Positions 26,051 to 35,693 are shown, numbered from the stretch's first letter. The stretch is 64,000 nucleotides of DNA from WLND01 sp040398845 (GCA_040398845.1 JBBATH010000012.1:57316-121315), one strand, 5' to 3'. The notes: generated by a model from the sequence alone, not told the origin. Program-made: numbers and translations.

Positions 26051-27313
26051 ATGACGAGAGCCTCCTCGAAGGTGCAGCCGTTCGTGCGGCGCGCCGTCGG
26101 GAGCCTCGCCCGCCGCCTTCGTAATTTTTCCGACGCGGAGCCTGCGGGCTATGCCCTCAATGACATCCCAAGTTCGGAGCTGGCGCTCTACTTTCCGGAT
26201 GGCGCGGCGAAGCTCTACCAGTTGACCCAGTGGCTGCCGGTCTTCGAGGCGAGCGAGGAGGCTAGAACAATTGTCGTCGTCCGTCAGATGGATGCTTACA
26301 GTGCACTTCAAGGCAGGACATCGTTGCGCGTCCTCCTCGTCCCGAACTACGAGGACCTCATGGCGCTCTACGACCGAGCCGATTTTCGCGCGGTGATCTA
26401 CGTGAACAACGGCTGGACGAACTTCCAGTCCCTCGCCTTCCAAGAGGCCGTGCACATTCACGTGAACCACGGGGAGAGCGACAAGATCTGCATGGTGAGC
26501 AATCAGGCGAAGGCCTATGACAAGGTTTTCGTCGCTGGCGAGGCTGCGGTGCAGCGTCACGCATCAGCCATTGCGTGGTTTGACACCAGCCACCTCGTTC
26601 GCATCGGCCGTCCGCAACTCGACCTCCCCGTCACCTCACCCCTCGCTGACCAAGACGGCCCTACGATCACCTATGCGCCCACCTGGGAGGGTGAGGACGC
26701 CGCCAACAACTACACCTCGGTTGACCGCTACGGGATTCGAATCATCGAGGCAGCACTTGCACAGCCAGGGGTCCGAGTCATCTATAAGCCACATCCGAGG
26801 GTCCTCATCTCCACTGATCCGGGCGTCAGGTCCGGTCACAGGCAGATCATGAGCGCCCTGTCTCAAGCCGCGAAAGCAGACCCAACACGTGGCCATGCTG
26901 CCCTTCCGAACGCCGATATCCTCGGCATTCTGCGATCAACTGACCTGCTTATCGCGGATGTTTCGAGCGTCACCCTCGATCACCTGTACCTGCGCCCCGC
27001 GGCGCCGATGATGCTGTGCGACCGCCGTACCGACCGAGAGCAGATCATCGCCGACACACCACTCGCGGCGATCGTTCCCGTCATCGATGACGACTCAATC
27101 GCCTCGCTCGCAGCCGATCTCGGGACCCTCCTCACGGACGATCCGGATGCGTCGGCACGAACTGCGCTGCGCCATCACTACTTCGACAACCTCGAGCCCG
27201 GGCAGAGCACGGAGCGATTCTGGAGCGAGTTGCGCCAGGCAATCGCCCAGCACGACTCGGCACTGGGCAAACTCAGCCGCCGGCGCATCGTCACGAAAGG
27301 AGTGAACACATGA
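26051..27313 (+). CDS. CDP-glycerol glycerophosphotransferase-family protein (TagB/TagF-like)
   Basis: A 420-residue GT-B enzyme. Marks are VHIHVNHGESDK (the His of the TagF active site), ITYAPTWEG, VIYKPHPR and LLIADVSSVTLDHLYL, the typical [ST]D-x-S-S segment near the nucleotide site. The family primes or extends poly(polyol-phosphate) chains on lipid-linked oligosaccharide at the inner membrane face. It diverges from the ABC permease and is coupled by ATGA to the nucleotidyltransferase that follows, which may supply its CDP-activated substrate. Confidence 0.9.
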   Translation: MTRASSKVQPFVRRAVGSLARRLRNFSDAEPAGYALNDIPSSELALYFPDGAAKLYQLTQWLPVFEASEEARTIVVVRQMDAYSALQGRTSLRVLLVPNYEDLMALYDRADFRAVIYVNNGWTNFQSLAFQEAVHIHVNHGESDKICMVSNQAKAYDKVFVAGEAAVQRHASAIAWFDTSHLVRIGRPQLDLPVTSPLADQDGPTITYAPTWEGEDAANNYTSVDRYGIRIIEAALAQPGVRVIYKPHPRVLISTDPGVRSGHRQIMSALSQAAKADPTRGHAALPNADILGILRSTDLLIADVSSVTLDHLYLRPAAPMMLCDRRTDREQIIADTPLAAIVPVIDDDSIASLAADLGTLLTDDPDASARTALRHHYFDNLEPGQSTERFWSELRQAIAQHDSALGKLSRRRIVTKGVNT

Positions 27314-28002
27314 GCATGCAGGCAGTCATCCTCGCGGCCGGTATGGGGACCAGACTCGGCCGGCCATGGCCCAAGCCACTGACCCCGCTCGCCGACGGTC
27401 GCACGATCATGGGCCAGCAGATGGACAACCTCCAGCGCGTGTTCGGCGCCGACCTACGGGTCATGACCGTCGTCGGCTTCAAATTGGAGATGATCCTCGA
27501 GGCATTCCCTGATGTCGCCTACGTCTACAACGAGTCGTACGACCAGACCAACACCAACCGCAGCCTGCTCAAGGCTCTGCGCATCGCCCCCGACGGCGGG
27601 GTCCTGTGGATGAACGGCGACGTCGTCTTTGACCACGGAGTTCTCGAGCGGGCTCGGCCCCTCATGGACGCCGACACCTCGTTCATTTGCGTCAACACAT
27701 CGGTCGTGGGCGAGGAGGAGGTCAAGTACACCGTCGATGCCGGGGGTCGGGTGGCGCTACTCTCCAAGCAGGTCGAGGGTGCGCTCGGCGAGGCGGTGGG
27801 CATCAACTTCATCGCGGCACATGATCGTGCCGACCTCATTCGGGGCCTTGAATCGTGCGCTGACGGCGACTACTTCGAGCGCGGCCTCGAAATCTGTATT
27901 GAGCGCGACCGGACATCGATCGTGCCACTTGACATCACTGACCTGTTCGCCGTCGAAGTCGACTTCGAGGAAGACCTCACCAGGGCCAACGCCCACCTAT
28001 AA
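27310..28002 (+). CDS. Sugar/polyol-phosphate nucleotidyltransferase
   Basis: A 230-residue single-domain nucleotidyltransferase. It shows AVILAAGMGTRLGRPWPKPL (signature loop and the lysine that contacts phosphate), NESYDQTNTNRSLLKAL as in LicC/choline-phosphate cytidylyltransferase-like enzymes, MNGDVVFD (metal Asp) and the second acidic VEVDFEEDL. The N-T-N-R-S-L pattern favours a CTP-using enzyme making CDP-choline, CDP-glycerol or CDP-ribitol-type donors for the upstream polymerase. The exact substrate is inference. A GGAG-type site precedes the ATG. Confidence 0.86.
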   Translation: MSMQAVILAAGMGTRLGRPWPKPLTPLADGRTIMGQQMDNLQRVFGADLRVMTVVGFKLEMILEAFPDVAYVYNESYDQTNTNRSLLKALRIAPDGGVLWMNGDVVFDHGVLERARPLMDADTSFICVNTSVVGEEEVKYTVDAGGRVALLSKQVEGALGEAVGINFIAAHDRADLIRGLESCADGDYFERGLEICIERDRTSIVPLDITDLFAVEVDFEEDLTRANAHL

Positions 28003-28016
28003 GACCACCCGCTCCC

Positions 28017-28211
28017 CGCTTGTCCCACTTCCCCGCTTGTCCCACTTCCCCGCTTGTCCCACTTCCCCGTTTGTCCCACTTCNNNNNNNNNNNNNNNNNN
28101 NNNNNNNNNNNNNNNNNNNNNNNNNNNNNNNNNNNNNNNNNNNNNNNNNNNNNNNNNNNNNNNNNNNNNNNNNNNNNNNNNNTTGTCCCACTTCCCCGTT
28201 TGTCCCACTTC
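28017..28211. repeat. 17-bp tandem repeat interrupted by a 100-N assembly gap
   Basis: The unit CGCTTGTCCCACTTCCC repeats without spacer from 28017, at least four copies before the run of N at 28083-28182 and about two after it; later units have CGTTT for CGCTT. The gap is exactly 100 N, a conventional unknown-size filler, so copy number is not known. The array fills the space between two convergent genes. Any frame crossing the gap is an artefact. Confidence 0.95.
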
Positions 28212-28222
28212 ATGGGACAAAC
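28198..28222. repeat. Inverted repeat formed from the tandem-repeat core
   Basis: GTTTGTCCC (28198-28206) and GGGACAAAC (28214-28222) are perfect 9-bp arms around a 7-nt loop, at the right end of the tandem array. The left arm is the core of the repeat unit. It could act as a bidirectional transcription stop for the convergent genes, although there is no U-tract. Confidence 0.8.
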
Positions 28223-28342
28223 TGCGGATTTCATGGCCAATACGCTCCGATTCTGCAATCTGTCCCCGGCGCGAGTTGCGAGGCAGGATCTGCGGATGAA
28301 CCTGGGACCTTTAGCACAATGGCGCCCAGAACCGTCCGGATT

Positions 28343-28380
28343 CCCCCGTTTGTCCCCTGTTATGGGACAAACGGAGGGGG
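28343..28380. terminator. GC-rich hairpin at the 3' end of the convergent glycosyltransferase gene
   Basis: CCCCCGTTTGTCCC (28343-28356) pairs with GGGACAAACGGAGGGGG (28364-28380) with one extra base, loop of about 7 nt. It lies immediately downstream of the stop of the leftward gene at 28386 and shares the GTTTGTCCC core with the nearby tandem repeat. No T-run follows, so terminator function is inference. Between 28223 and 28342 I see no gene. Confidence 0.55.
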
Positions 28381-28385
28381 CGGGG

Positions 28386-29462
28386 TTAGCGGAGCACGTC
28401 CGTGAATAGGGCTTCCCAACGATCGATGACCGCTGGCAATTGCAGGCGCTCGACCGACAGTCGCGCCGCAAGCCCCAGCCTTGTGCGCAGGTCAGCGGAC
28501 TCCATGAGCCTGGCGAGTTGCTCAGCGAGGTGGGCTGCATCACCACGGCGGGCGATGAGCCCGGTGCGGCCATCATCAACGAGGGCGAGCACGCCAGACG
28601 AGCAGTCGCTCGCGACACACGCCACTCCGCATGCCATGGCCTCAGCGAGTGCGAGCGGAAACCCCTCGGTGAGCGACGGGAGCGCAAGAATGGCGGTATT
28701 CATGAGCACCCGCATGGGCTCCGCGGTCGGCGGGTGGAAGGTCATGCTTGCGAGGCCAGCCCCCAGACCCTCGCGAAGCTCCTCCTCGAGCGGACCAGAC
28801 CCGATCATCTCCAGTCGCCACCCGGGGTGAGTCGCGGCCAACATTCCCCACGCCTCCAGCAGAAATCGGGGACCCTTCTCCGGCGAGAAGCGCCCAAGGT
28901 AGGTCACCGACTGCTCTTCCGACGGCGATACCTCTTCGGGCCAGGTTGCGAGCGGGTTCGGCATCGTCACGGTATTCCAGAATCCGTGAGCCCGGAATGC
29001 CGCTGCGTCCTCGTCGCAAAGCAGCGCGAAGGCATCAACATCCCGGTAGACCGCCTTCGCCCGCGCGAGATCGCGCCCGGCTGCAGCCGCCTCGTAGGAC
29101 GAGTGATACTGACCTATGACCGCCCAGCCATTTCGACGGCAGCGTTCAAGATGCTCCATGGCCCACAGTTGCGCGGTAACGATCACACCGGGTGGGCCCT
29201 CGTCAAGGAGTGACTGCAGCCGTGACATCGCCACCGCCTCGAGTTGAATTCGCGCAGCAGAAGGCTTCGGATAGGGCCCGTCGAGCAGAGTCACCTCGCG
29301 GTAAGACGGGTTCACCTGATAGCAGTACGGGACCGGGTGTGGCGTGATGCCGACAATGACGACGTCGTGGCCGCGGTCGGCGAGGCCCTGCGCGAGCACG
29401 TGCACGACACGCTGGGCGCCGCCGAGCTCTTGGACATTGTTCGCCATGAGGAGGATACGCAT
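28386..29462 (-). CDS. Family 4 (GT-B) glycosyltransferase
   Basis: A 358-residue enzyme of the retaining GT4 type: NNVQELGGAQRVVHVLAQGL at the N-terminus (acceptor domain glycine loop), VTYLGRFSPEKGPRFLLEAW (start of the donor domain) and PSLTEGFPLALAEAMACGV, the E-x7-E motif. It acts in the cytoplasm on a nucleotide sugar. One base separates it from the upstream fusion gene, so it belongs to the 35.7-28.4 kb leftward operon of glycan-assembly enzymes. Confidence 0.92.
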   Translation of the reverse strand: MRILLMANNVQELGGAQRVVHVLAQGLADRGHDVVIVGITPHPVPYCYQVNPSYREVTLLDGPYPKPSAARIQLEAVAMSRLQSLLDEGPPGVIVTAQLWAMEHLERCRRNGWAVIGQYHSSYEAAAAGRDLARAKAVYRDVDAFALLCDEDAAAFRAHGFWNTVTMPNPLATWPEEVSPSEEQSVTYLGRFSPEKGPRFLLEAWGMLAATHPGWRLEMIGSGPLEEELREGLGAGLASMTFHPPTAEPMRVLMNTAILALPSLTEGFPLALAEAMACGVACVASDCSSGVLALVDDGRTGLIARRGDAAHLAEQLARLMESADLRTRLGLAARLSVERLQLPAVIDRWEALFTDVLR

Positions 29463-29463
29463 C

Positions 29464-32085
29464 TCAGCCCTCCTCGAGCATCAAGGCAACGAATTCATGA
29501 GGACCGGGCATCGGCGGGCTCTGTTCGGCGAATCGTCGGCGCTGCTCACGAAAGGATTCGGGCACCTCGAGGCCTTGTGCGACAAGTCCCGATACCTCGG
29601 TGATGAGCTCCGGCATTGTGCGCGCAATCGGGCCGGGGCCTGCCGCGACCAGATCGATCATCGTCCCCTTCGTCCGTGACACGAAACGGTCGAAGACCGG
29701 CGAATAGATGACGATCGGACGCTCCGCCGCCGCGAACTCAACCATCAATGGGGAGAAGTCCGTGATGAGCAAATCAGAGCCGGCATAGGCCCACTCGCGA
29801 ACCTCACTCGCCGATACATCGCGCACCGAGGTCCGCAGTACCGAGGGAATCTCCACCGGCCGGCCTGTTCCCGACGCCACCAGCAGATGAACACGATCAC
29901 CGAGCGCGGCGACGAACTCGCCCAAGTCGACGAGGCACTCGTCCCCCAAGGGGGCGTAGAGAACATTGATCCGGTCTCTTGGCAGGTCAAGGTGACCCCG
30001 AGCCGTCTCGATACTCGGCGCCTCACGAACGTCCCACCGCCGTGGCAGAGCCGCACCTACCCGTCGCTGCGCGGGTGAAGTGATGTCCCAATCGGGATCC
30101 GCGACGCCAACCCTTGCGACTGGCACAGCCAGCGTGGTCGCGAGAACTCGGGCACGGGCCGGGGGTCGCAACGTCAAGGGCGGGTTCGTATCGAGGACCC
30201 ACCAGCGGGCACGGGCTAGGTGCCACGCACGACGCACCGAGGCGGCACCGGACCCAACCCACACCTGCCGAATCTCAGGGCGGCGTTGCTGCAGGCCCGA
30301 GGCAATCGCTCGGACTTGACCGGAAAATGTCGCCGGGTCGTCCTGCGCTCCGAGGAAGACCACGAGCGGCGCCGCAGGAAGCTGCTCGCCTATTCGCCTC
30401 GCCATCGCACGCTTCGCGCGGACCGCGAACCGCTGCAACCCGGACCACGCTCCATCGACTCGGCCCATAAGCTTCAAGAACGTTGTGAAGCGGCCAGCGT
30501 GCCAGCGAACCACCCCATGCTCACCGCGGTAAGACCGCACCTTCAGGAATCCACCGATTCCCGGCAGCAGCCTTGCCGGATCGATCCACTCGTCCACGCG
30601 CACCGGCATGACGTTCGCCACGTCGTCGATCACCAGGCGCACCGCAAGAAATCCCCGATCACCGGGGTGCATGGCGGAGCTAACCAGGATCGGACGCATT
30701 CCGCTGCCATTCCAGTCAAAGGCAGCCGGCGACCGCGGATCCGATCGGCACATCGTCAAGGGCATCGCCGCCACGACCCGTGCCCCGCTCACCAGCACCA
30801 GTTCAATGGAGCGCGCGCGACCCAGATCACCGAATGCGTCGACCGTACGGCCCGCGATCGTCCAATGTCCGCCCGCTCCTTCGAGGATCGCGAGCCGATG
30901 GCACCAGCGGCGCTCCGAGTTGGTGGCACGGTCGATGCCAAGGCCACTGACATCGAGCCACCAGTGCGGTTCGAGGCCCCCGAACCTCGGACCAGCCTCG
31001 AGGTGCTCGCAGCCCCAGAAGACACCCGTCCGATTGCCATCCGAGTCGCGACGGGTGACAACCGGAACGTCAACCGCCGTAGACCAGAGAACATAACGCA
31101 TGGCCCGCCGGATGCCATCAAGGTCACCGGCGAGCAGGTGATACGTCGCCACCCGTAGGGCTGCCTTCTGCACTTCGGCCTCAACGAGGTCTAGGGATTC
31201 GACGTACGGGACGAGTTCCCCCGCGACAACAGCGGCCCGCTCATCGTCGAGTTCGAGGAGGGTCGCAAGGTAGAGGTAGAGGTCATGGACGAGGAACTTG
31301 CGTGTCTTCGTGCGGGCGAGTTCATGCAGACCACGCGCAGCGAGGTAGTCGTCGATCTGCCGATTCACCTCGATCCGGCCTCGAACATTGCGCAACTCTT
31401 GGCGTCGCTGCGTGATCGATAGCTCGGTGGCAAGCCGCTCGACGTACCAGAAATACACCGACTCCGCGATCACGCAGATTCGTCGCGCCTCCGCAAAAGC
31501 CTTCATGGTGAACAACTGATCCTCGTAAAGGAGGCCCTCAGGGAAATCGATCCCGCGCTCGATGAGCCACGATCGGCGATAAATCTTGTTCACGCTGACG
31601 GTGTCGGCAATGAGGTCGGGGCGCTCGGCAATGGACTCCAAGATCGCCGGCTCGTGAAGGGTTGCGTGCCAACGCTTCACCGCGCCCGTCTTTACGTCGA
31701 CCCGCTCAACGACTCCGCAACCCAAATCTGCCTGCGCGCGTTCGGTGGCAAGAAGGAGGTTCTTCGCCGCGTGACGTTCGTACTCGTCATCGGAGTCGCA
31801 GAACATCACCCAGATACCACGCGCTTCGCGAACTCCGCGGTTGCGTGGTGCGCTGCACCCACCTGAGTTCTCGTCGAGTCGGACGTAGCGGATGCGAGCG
31901 TCACCTGCCATTGCGGCGGCCACGACGCCGGCTGTGGTGTCAGTTGAGGCATCGTCGACGACGATTATCTCGAGATTGCGCAGCGTCTGTCGGCTGAGCG
32001 ATGCGAGAGCCCGAGGCAGACGAGCTGCATCATTGAAGGTAATGAGGATAATGCTGACATCGATATCTGGGCCGCCGTCAGTCAT
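29464..32085 (-). CDS. Bifunctional GT2 glycosyltransferase / CDP-glycerol glycerophosphotransferase-like fusion
   Basis: An 873-residue protein. Residues about 9-240 are a GT-A domain (SIILITFNDAARLPRALASL, FCDSDDEYE for the DxD). A middle region of roughly 300 residues follows without a clear motif. From about 590 the chain has the TagB/TagF-type GT-B fold: VLYAPLGDE, then DLLITDFSPLMVEF and RPIVIYSPVFDRF, ending with the GP-GPIARTMPEL segment. Such fusions add a sugar and a polyol-phosphate in one polypeptide, as in capsule and teichoic acid polymerases. It overlaps the upstream gene by ATGA. Confidence 0.88.
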   Translation of the reverse strand: MTDGGPDIDVSIILITFNDAARLPRALASLSRQTLRNLEIIVVDDASTDTTAGVVAAAMAGDARIRYVRLDENSGGCSAPRNRGVREARGIWVMFCDSDDEYERHAAKNLLLATERAQADLGCGVVERVDVKTGAVKRWHATLHEPAILESIAERPDLIADTVSVNKIYRRSWLIERGIDFPEGLLYEDQLFTMKAFAEARRICVIAESVYFWYVERLATELSITQRRQELRNVRGRIEVNRQIDDYLAARGLHELARTKTRKFLVHDLYLYLATLLELDDERAAVVAGELVPYVESLDLVEAEVQKAALRVATYHLLAGDLDGIRRAMRYVLWSTAVDVPVVTRRDSDGNRTGVFWGCEHLEAGPRFGGLEPHWWLDVSGLGIDRATNSERRWCHRLAILEGAGGHWTIAGRTVDAFGDLGRARSIELVLVSGARVVAAMPLTMCRSDPRSPAAFDWNGSGMRPILVSSAMHPGDRGFLAVRLVIDDVANVMPVRVDEWIDPARLLPGIGGFLKVRSYRGEHGVVRWHAGRFTTFLKLMGRVDGAWSGLQRFAVRAKRAMARRIGEQLPAAPLVVFLGAQDDPATFSGQVRAIASGLQQRRPEIRQVWVGSGAASVRRAWHLARARWWVLDTNPPLTLRPPARARVLATTLAVPVARVGVADPDWDITSPAQRRVGAALPRRWDVREAPSIETARGHLDLPRDRINVLYAPLGDECLVDLGEFVAALGDRVHLLVASGTGRPVEIPSVLRTSVRDVSASEVREWAYAGSDLLITDFSPLMVEFAAAERPIVIYSPVFDRFVSRTKGTMIDLVAAGPGPIARTMPELITEVSGLVAQGLEVPESFREQRRRFAEQSPPMPGPHEFVALMLEEG

Positions 32086-33014
32086 CGCTTTCGCACCCGC
32101 TCTGCTTGGGCGATCAGCTGCTCGGCGCGCACATCGAAGCTGTGCTCCTTGGCAATCCTCCTAGCGAGATCGCGCCTCGCGGCGAGGTCTGAGAACTCGG
32201 TCGTCGTTGCCCCGCGAAGGATCGTAGCGAGCTCCTGCGGGCTCCCATATGTCCGAACCACGTCACCGAATGTATCGCGAAGCCCCACCGCGGGATCGCT
32301 CACGATCCTGGCACCACAGGCGGCGGCGTCGAAGAGCCGGTTCGACAGGAATCCCTCGGCCGCCATGTCTGGCCAGTGGTCGTTCAGCACGATGCCAGCG
32401 CTGGCATAAGCAGCCGGCAACTGCTCGTTTGGGAGGAACTCACCCCGGATCCGTTCAGGTGGCAAAAAGGCCTCCCATCCGACGCCGTAGATGGCGAGGT
32501 CAACGCCACTCGCAACGGCGTCGCGCACAATCGGCCGGTACTCACCACGCGTCGATCCAACGAACAGGATCCGGTCCCCAGCATCCGGCCGACCTACCGC
32601 CGGGGAGAAGCGCTCGGGATTTGTCGCCTGAAGTAGTGGGATCGCACCGAACTCACCCGCGCGGGACCAATGGCTGCTTGCGGCAAAGACGAGGTCGTAT
32701 GTCGCGGCTTCCTGCGAGTCGACGAGCTCGGGGTGAGAGATGACCCACAGCATCCACGTCGCCAAACTCGCCCGCGGCGTCACCTTGCGCAGACCCCGAA
32801 GGACGAGGACGACGTCGTCGGAATCGCGCGCCTCGGATTCGGCGCCGCCGCGGGCGACGACCTTCGCCTGTTGCCCTTGGGACCGCAGGGCGCGAACGAG
32901 ATCACGGGCAAACCAGGTGTCCCCCCACTGCTCGCCGGCAGCCCCTGCGGGTGCTGAGGTCACCACCGACCATCGAAGCCCACGCCGGCTCCCCGGCAGG
33001 CGGGGAAGCCTCAT
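32082..33014 (-). CDS. GT-B glycosyltransferase-like protein (Glyco_trans_1_2/CgeB-like)
   Basis: A 310-residue protein. The N-terminal half has GEQWGDTWFARDLVRAL in place of the usual glycine-rich acceptor loop; the second half has ILFVGSTRGEYRPIV and GFLSNRLFDAAACGARIVSD, the donor-site pattern of CgeB-like GT4 relatives. It probably transfers a sugar in the same pathway as its neighbours. It overlaps the downstream fusion gene by ATGA and sits 13 nt after the next upstream gene. Confidence 0.83.
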   Translation of the reverse strand: MRLPRLPGSRRGLRWSVVTSAPAGAAGEQWGDTWFARDLVRALRSQGQQAKVVARGGAESEARDSDDVVLVLRGLRKVTPRASLATWMLWVISHPELVDSQEAATYDLVFAASSHWSRAGEFGAIPLLQATNPERFSPAVGRPDAGDRILFVGSTRGEYRPIVRDAVASGVDLAIYGVGWEAFLPPERIRGEFLPNEQLPAAYASAGIVLNDHWPDMAAEGFLSNRLFDAAACGARIVSDPAVGLRDTFGDVVRTYGSPQELATILRGATTTEFSDLAARRDLARRIAKEHSFDVRAEQLIAQAERVRKR

Positions 33015-33027
33015 CGCTCAGGCTCGC

Positions 33028-34029
33028 TCACGAGCCCGCTCCGCCACGAAGGAAGCCGGCGCCCCAGGCGCCATGCATCGTCGCGTAGACCGCAGGGAGC
33101 CATCGGGCCGCACGCCAGGGCAGCCGCGGGGCGGCTCGCATCGACTGGGCGCTGGCCGCCAGGTTCGCCAGTAGGTAAAGGCTGGGCGCAGCAAGACCGA
33201 GGAGGACGAGCCATCCGACCCCCGTTACCAGCCCCGCGCCTGCGAGCAGGAGTCCGCTCGCGATCGCAAGTACAGCAACCGGAGCCGCAAGATAGCGGAG
33301 CGACAGGGTGTCAGGATGGCGGCGGGCAACCTCGCGCCGCCATCGCCCGTAGTCGCGGTATTGACGAGCAAGTGCCGAGAGTGTCGGCCGGGGCCGGTAG
33401 GTGACCTGCATGCGGGGTGTGAACCAGACGATGCCACCTGTCTGCCTGATGCGAAGGTTCATCTCCCAATCCTGCGCACGCTCCATGCTCTCGTCATAGC
33501 CGCCGACTCGCTCGAGGGCCTCGCGCCGGAAGCAGCCGAGATACACGGTCAGCGTCGCGCCTGGCTCACCGCCAACGTGGAAAGATGCGCCTCCAACGCC
33601 GAACTTCGACGTCATCGCCCGCGCCACCGCACACTCCAGATCGGTCGTTCCCTCGGCCGCCATGATGCCTCCGACGTTGTCGGCTCCGGTTTCGTTGAGC
33701 ACCTTGACGCCAGTACTCACGTAGTCGGTGGGGATCATGGCATGTCCGTCGACGCGGACGACAATGCCGCCGGTCGATCTACTCATCGCAGCATTGAGCC
33801 CGGATGGAGTCTTCCCCGTTGGGTTGTCGACGACATACACATTCGGGTGCTCGCTCGCGAGGCCATCAGCGATCATGCGCGTGTCGTCCCGTGACGGTCC
33901 GACCGCGATGACGACCTCAAGGCTCCCCGGGTAATCCTGCGCGAGAATCCGCTCGACCGAGTCGCGCAGGTGCCGTTCCTCATTGATGACCGGCATGATC
34001 ACCGACACCTCGACAGGCTCGACGCTCAT
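33028..34029 (-). CDS. Family 2 glycosyltransferase with C-terminal helices
   Basis: A 333-residue enzyme. It begins VEVSVIMPVINEERHLRDSVE, has VRVDGHAMIPTDYV (DxD region), GAYDESMERAQDWEMNLR-like (GGYDESMERAQDWE) and the product-site RPRPTLSALARQYRDYGRWRRE. Two or three hydrophobic helices at about 245-300 suggest membrane association. The ATG at 34029 overlaps the stop of the upstream gene (ATGA) and directly precedes the first strand; a longer in-frame version would overlap too far. Confidence 0.9.
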   Translation of the reverse strand: MSVEPVEVSVIMPVINEERHLRDSVERILAQDYPGSLEVVIAVGPSRDDTRMIADGLASEHPNVYVVDNPTGKTPSGLNAAMSRSTGGIVVRVDGHAMIPTDYVSTGVKVLNETGADNVGGIMAAEGTTDLECAVARAMTSKFGVGGASFHVGGEPGATLTVYLGCFRREALERVGGYDESMERAQDWEMNLRIRQTGGIVWFTPRMQVTYRPRPTLSALARQYRDYGRWRREVARRHPDTLSLRYLAAPVAVLAIASGLLLAGAGLVTGVGWLVLLGLAAPSLYLLANLAASAQSMRAAPRLPWRAARWLPAVYATMHGAWGAGFLRGGAGS

Positions 34030-35693
34030 GTCGGCAAGGTTCCGAAAGCCTCGTGGGCGATGAGCCCCGGCCACTGCTGCGCGTTGTCAGTGAGGAAGTG
34101 ATCGTCACTCACCAGTGCGGTGTGAGCGTCACCATGACGGACATAGACGTAGCCGAGGCCGTGTGTCCGGTAGACGAGGCCCCCCATTCTCTTCACCTGT
34201 TCGATCAGCGCGCGATCAATTGATTTCGGCACGGGCCGCCAGCCGCCTGCTGCGAGCAGGTCGGCCTTCGAAATGAGCATGGTGCCGCCAGCCACGAAGG
34301 TCGCATAGGACTCCGCCGGGTAGGTGGGGCGAAACGCCGTGATGTCTGCTGCCTCGACGTGAATCCAGTCGAGTGCCTTGCCGACGAGCTGCGCACTCGA
34401 GTACATACGGGCGAGCACGAGATCCCAAACATGCTCCGGCGCATAGTAATCGTCATCGTCGACCTTCGTAATGAGCAGCCCATCCGCGCGGTCGCACGTC
34501 TCCTGCATTGCCCGCCCGAAGGGCACATCTTGATCGATTCGATGGACGACGACGGTGGGGCTCCCATCCACACCGAGGCCCGCGCGCTCAAGGAAGCCCG
34601 TCATCCGGCCATCGCTCAGATCTACCCCATGCAAGCCGATGACCACTTGCAGGGATGGGTACTCCAACCGCGAGATCTGCGAGAGGGTGTGTGAGAGAAA
34701 CCGGTCACGATGCGTGACGAGCACGACGGAGACGGTCGGCCACGAACCGAGAGCGGCTGCCGGAGAGTGGGTGCGAAGAGCATCTCGGCGAACACGTACG
34801 GAGGCTAATTGCCAACCGAGGTCACCGCCCTTCACCGGAAGGTCTCGAGCGGCCGCCCCTGTGACCACGACAACCCCGGCCGCCTCGAGTTGGGCGCGCC
34901 AGCGCACCGGCAGTGGGTCACCTGCGCACACGCCGTTGACCGACCTGAGACGGTGGATGTCGGCCGTCGAAAGGTCACCCTGAGCGCGAACCTCGCCGCC
35001 AGGGGTTTCGATGACGAGGCATTCGCGAATGATCGACGCGGTGGCAACGTTGCCGGACGCCACCGACCGCCGACCGACTGGTCGGTGAACGGCGGGGTCG
35101 ACGACGATGTCGAAGGCAGCCCCGTCGATCTCCCACCCACGCTCGGTGATGACAAGGGCCCGAGCGCGAGTCGAAGGTTCAGGTGCGGGCTCGGGCGTTG
35201 CCGGCGTGACGAGCACGTCAGTCCGCCGGAGATGGCGGTTCGGCTTCTCCTCGGACAACAGGACATCGGTCATCGCCGCCGCGAGCGGGGCAGCAGGCTC
35301 AGGCAGTCCCGGGCAGATCGTCATGAGCGGTCCGGCATCAACATGGGTTGGTCGCAGAATCCGCATGACAGCGGCAACGAGGATCGCCGGATCGACCGGC
35401 TCGATCACGCGCAGGCTCACACGCGCACCGCCCCTCCTGCGGCTCACCGAACAGGCACTGAGACCTGCCAGGCGGGGCGCACCGATCCAGCCCTTGGGGG
35501 GATTCCACGTCTTCACCTTCACGGTGACACTCGTGACTCCAGGACCGCCGACGAGGCCGAGCGCAACGGCGGCCAAGGACTGGACCTCGGTCACGGACAG
35601 GCGCAGGGCTCCAACCCGTCTGCGCATCCGCTCGGACCAAGGCAATGCCACAGCATCAGCGTAGACGGCACCCGCAGGGATCGCGGACCTCAC
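34026..35693 (-). CDS. Two-domain family 2 glycosyltransferase
   Basis: A 555-residue protein. The N-terminal 310 residues form a domain I do not recognise. The C-terminal part is GT-A: WPTVSVVLVTHRDRFLSHTL, ITKVDDDDYYAPEHVWDL (acidic metal site) and a closing segment with YVYVRHGDAHT. It is the first gene of the leftward run. The GTG at 35693 lies only 26 bp from the start of the divergent dehydrogenase gene, too little room for two ordinary promoters, so the true start may be the ATG at 35627. Confidence 0.83.
   Translation of the reverse strand: MRSAIPAGAVYADAVALPWSERMRRRVGALRLSVTEVQSLAAVALGLVGGPGVTSVTVKVKTWNPPKGWIGAPRLAGLSACSVSRRRGGARVSLRVIEPVDPAILVAAVMRILRPTHVDAGPLMTICPGLPEPAAPLAAAMTDVLLSEEKPNRHLRRTDVLVTPATPEPAPEPSTRARALVITERGWEIDGAAFDIVVDPAVHRPVGRRSVASGNVATASIIRECLVIETPGGEVRAQGDLSTADIHRLRSVNGVCAGDPLPVRWRAQLEAAGVVVVTGAAARDLPVKGGDLGWQLASVRVRRDALRTHSPAAALGSWPTVSVVLVTHRDRFLSHTLSQISRLEYPSLQVVIGLHGVDLSDGRMTGFLERAGLGVDGSPTVVVHRIDQDVPFGRAMQETCDRADGLLITKVDDDDYYAPEHVWDLVLARMYSSAQLVGKALDWIHVEAADITAFRPTYPAESYATFVAGGTMLISKADLLAAGGWRPVPKSIDRALIEQVKRMGGLVYRTHGLGYVYVRHGDAHTALVSDDHFLTDNAQQWPGLIAHEAFGTLPT

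Noticed and set aside
28003..28409. Frames with runs of X across 28083-28182
   Set aside because: They are translations of the N gap and the 17-bp repeat.
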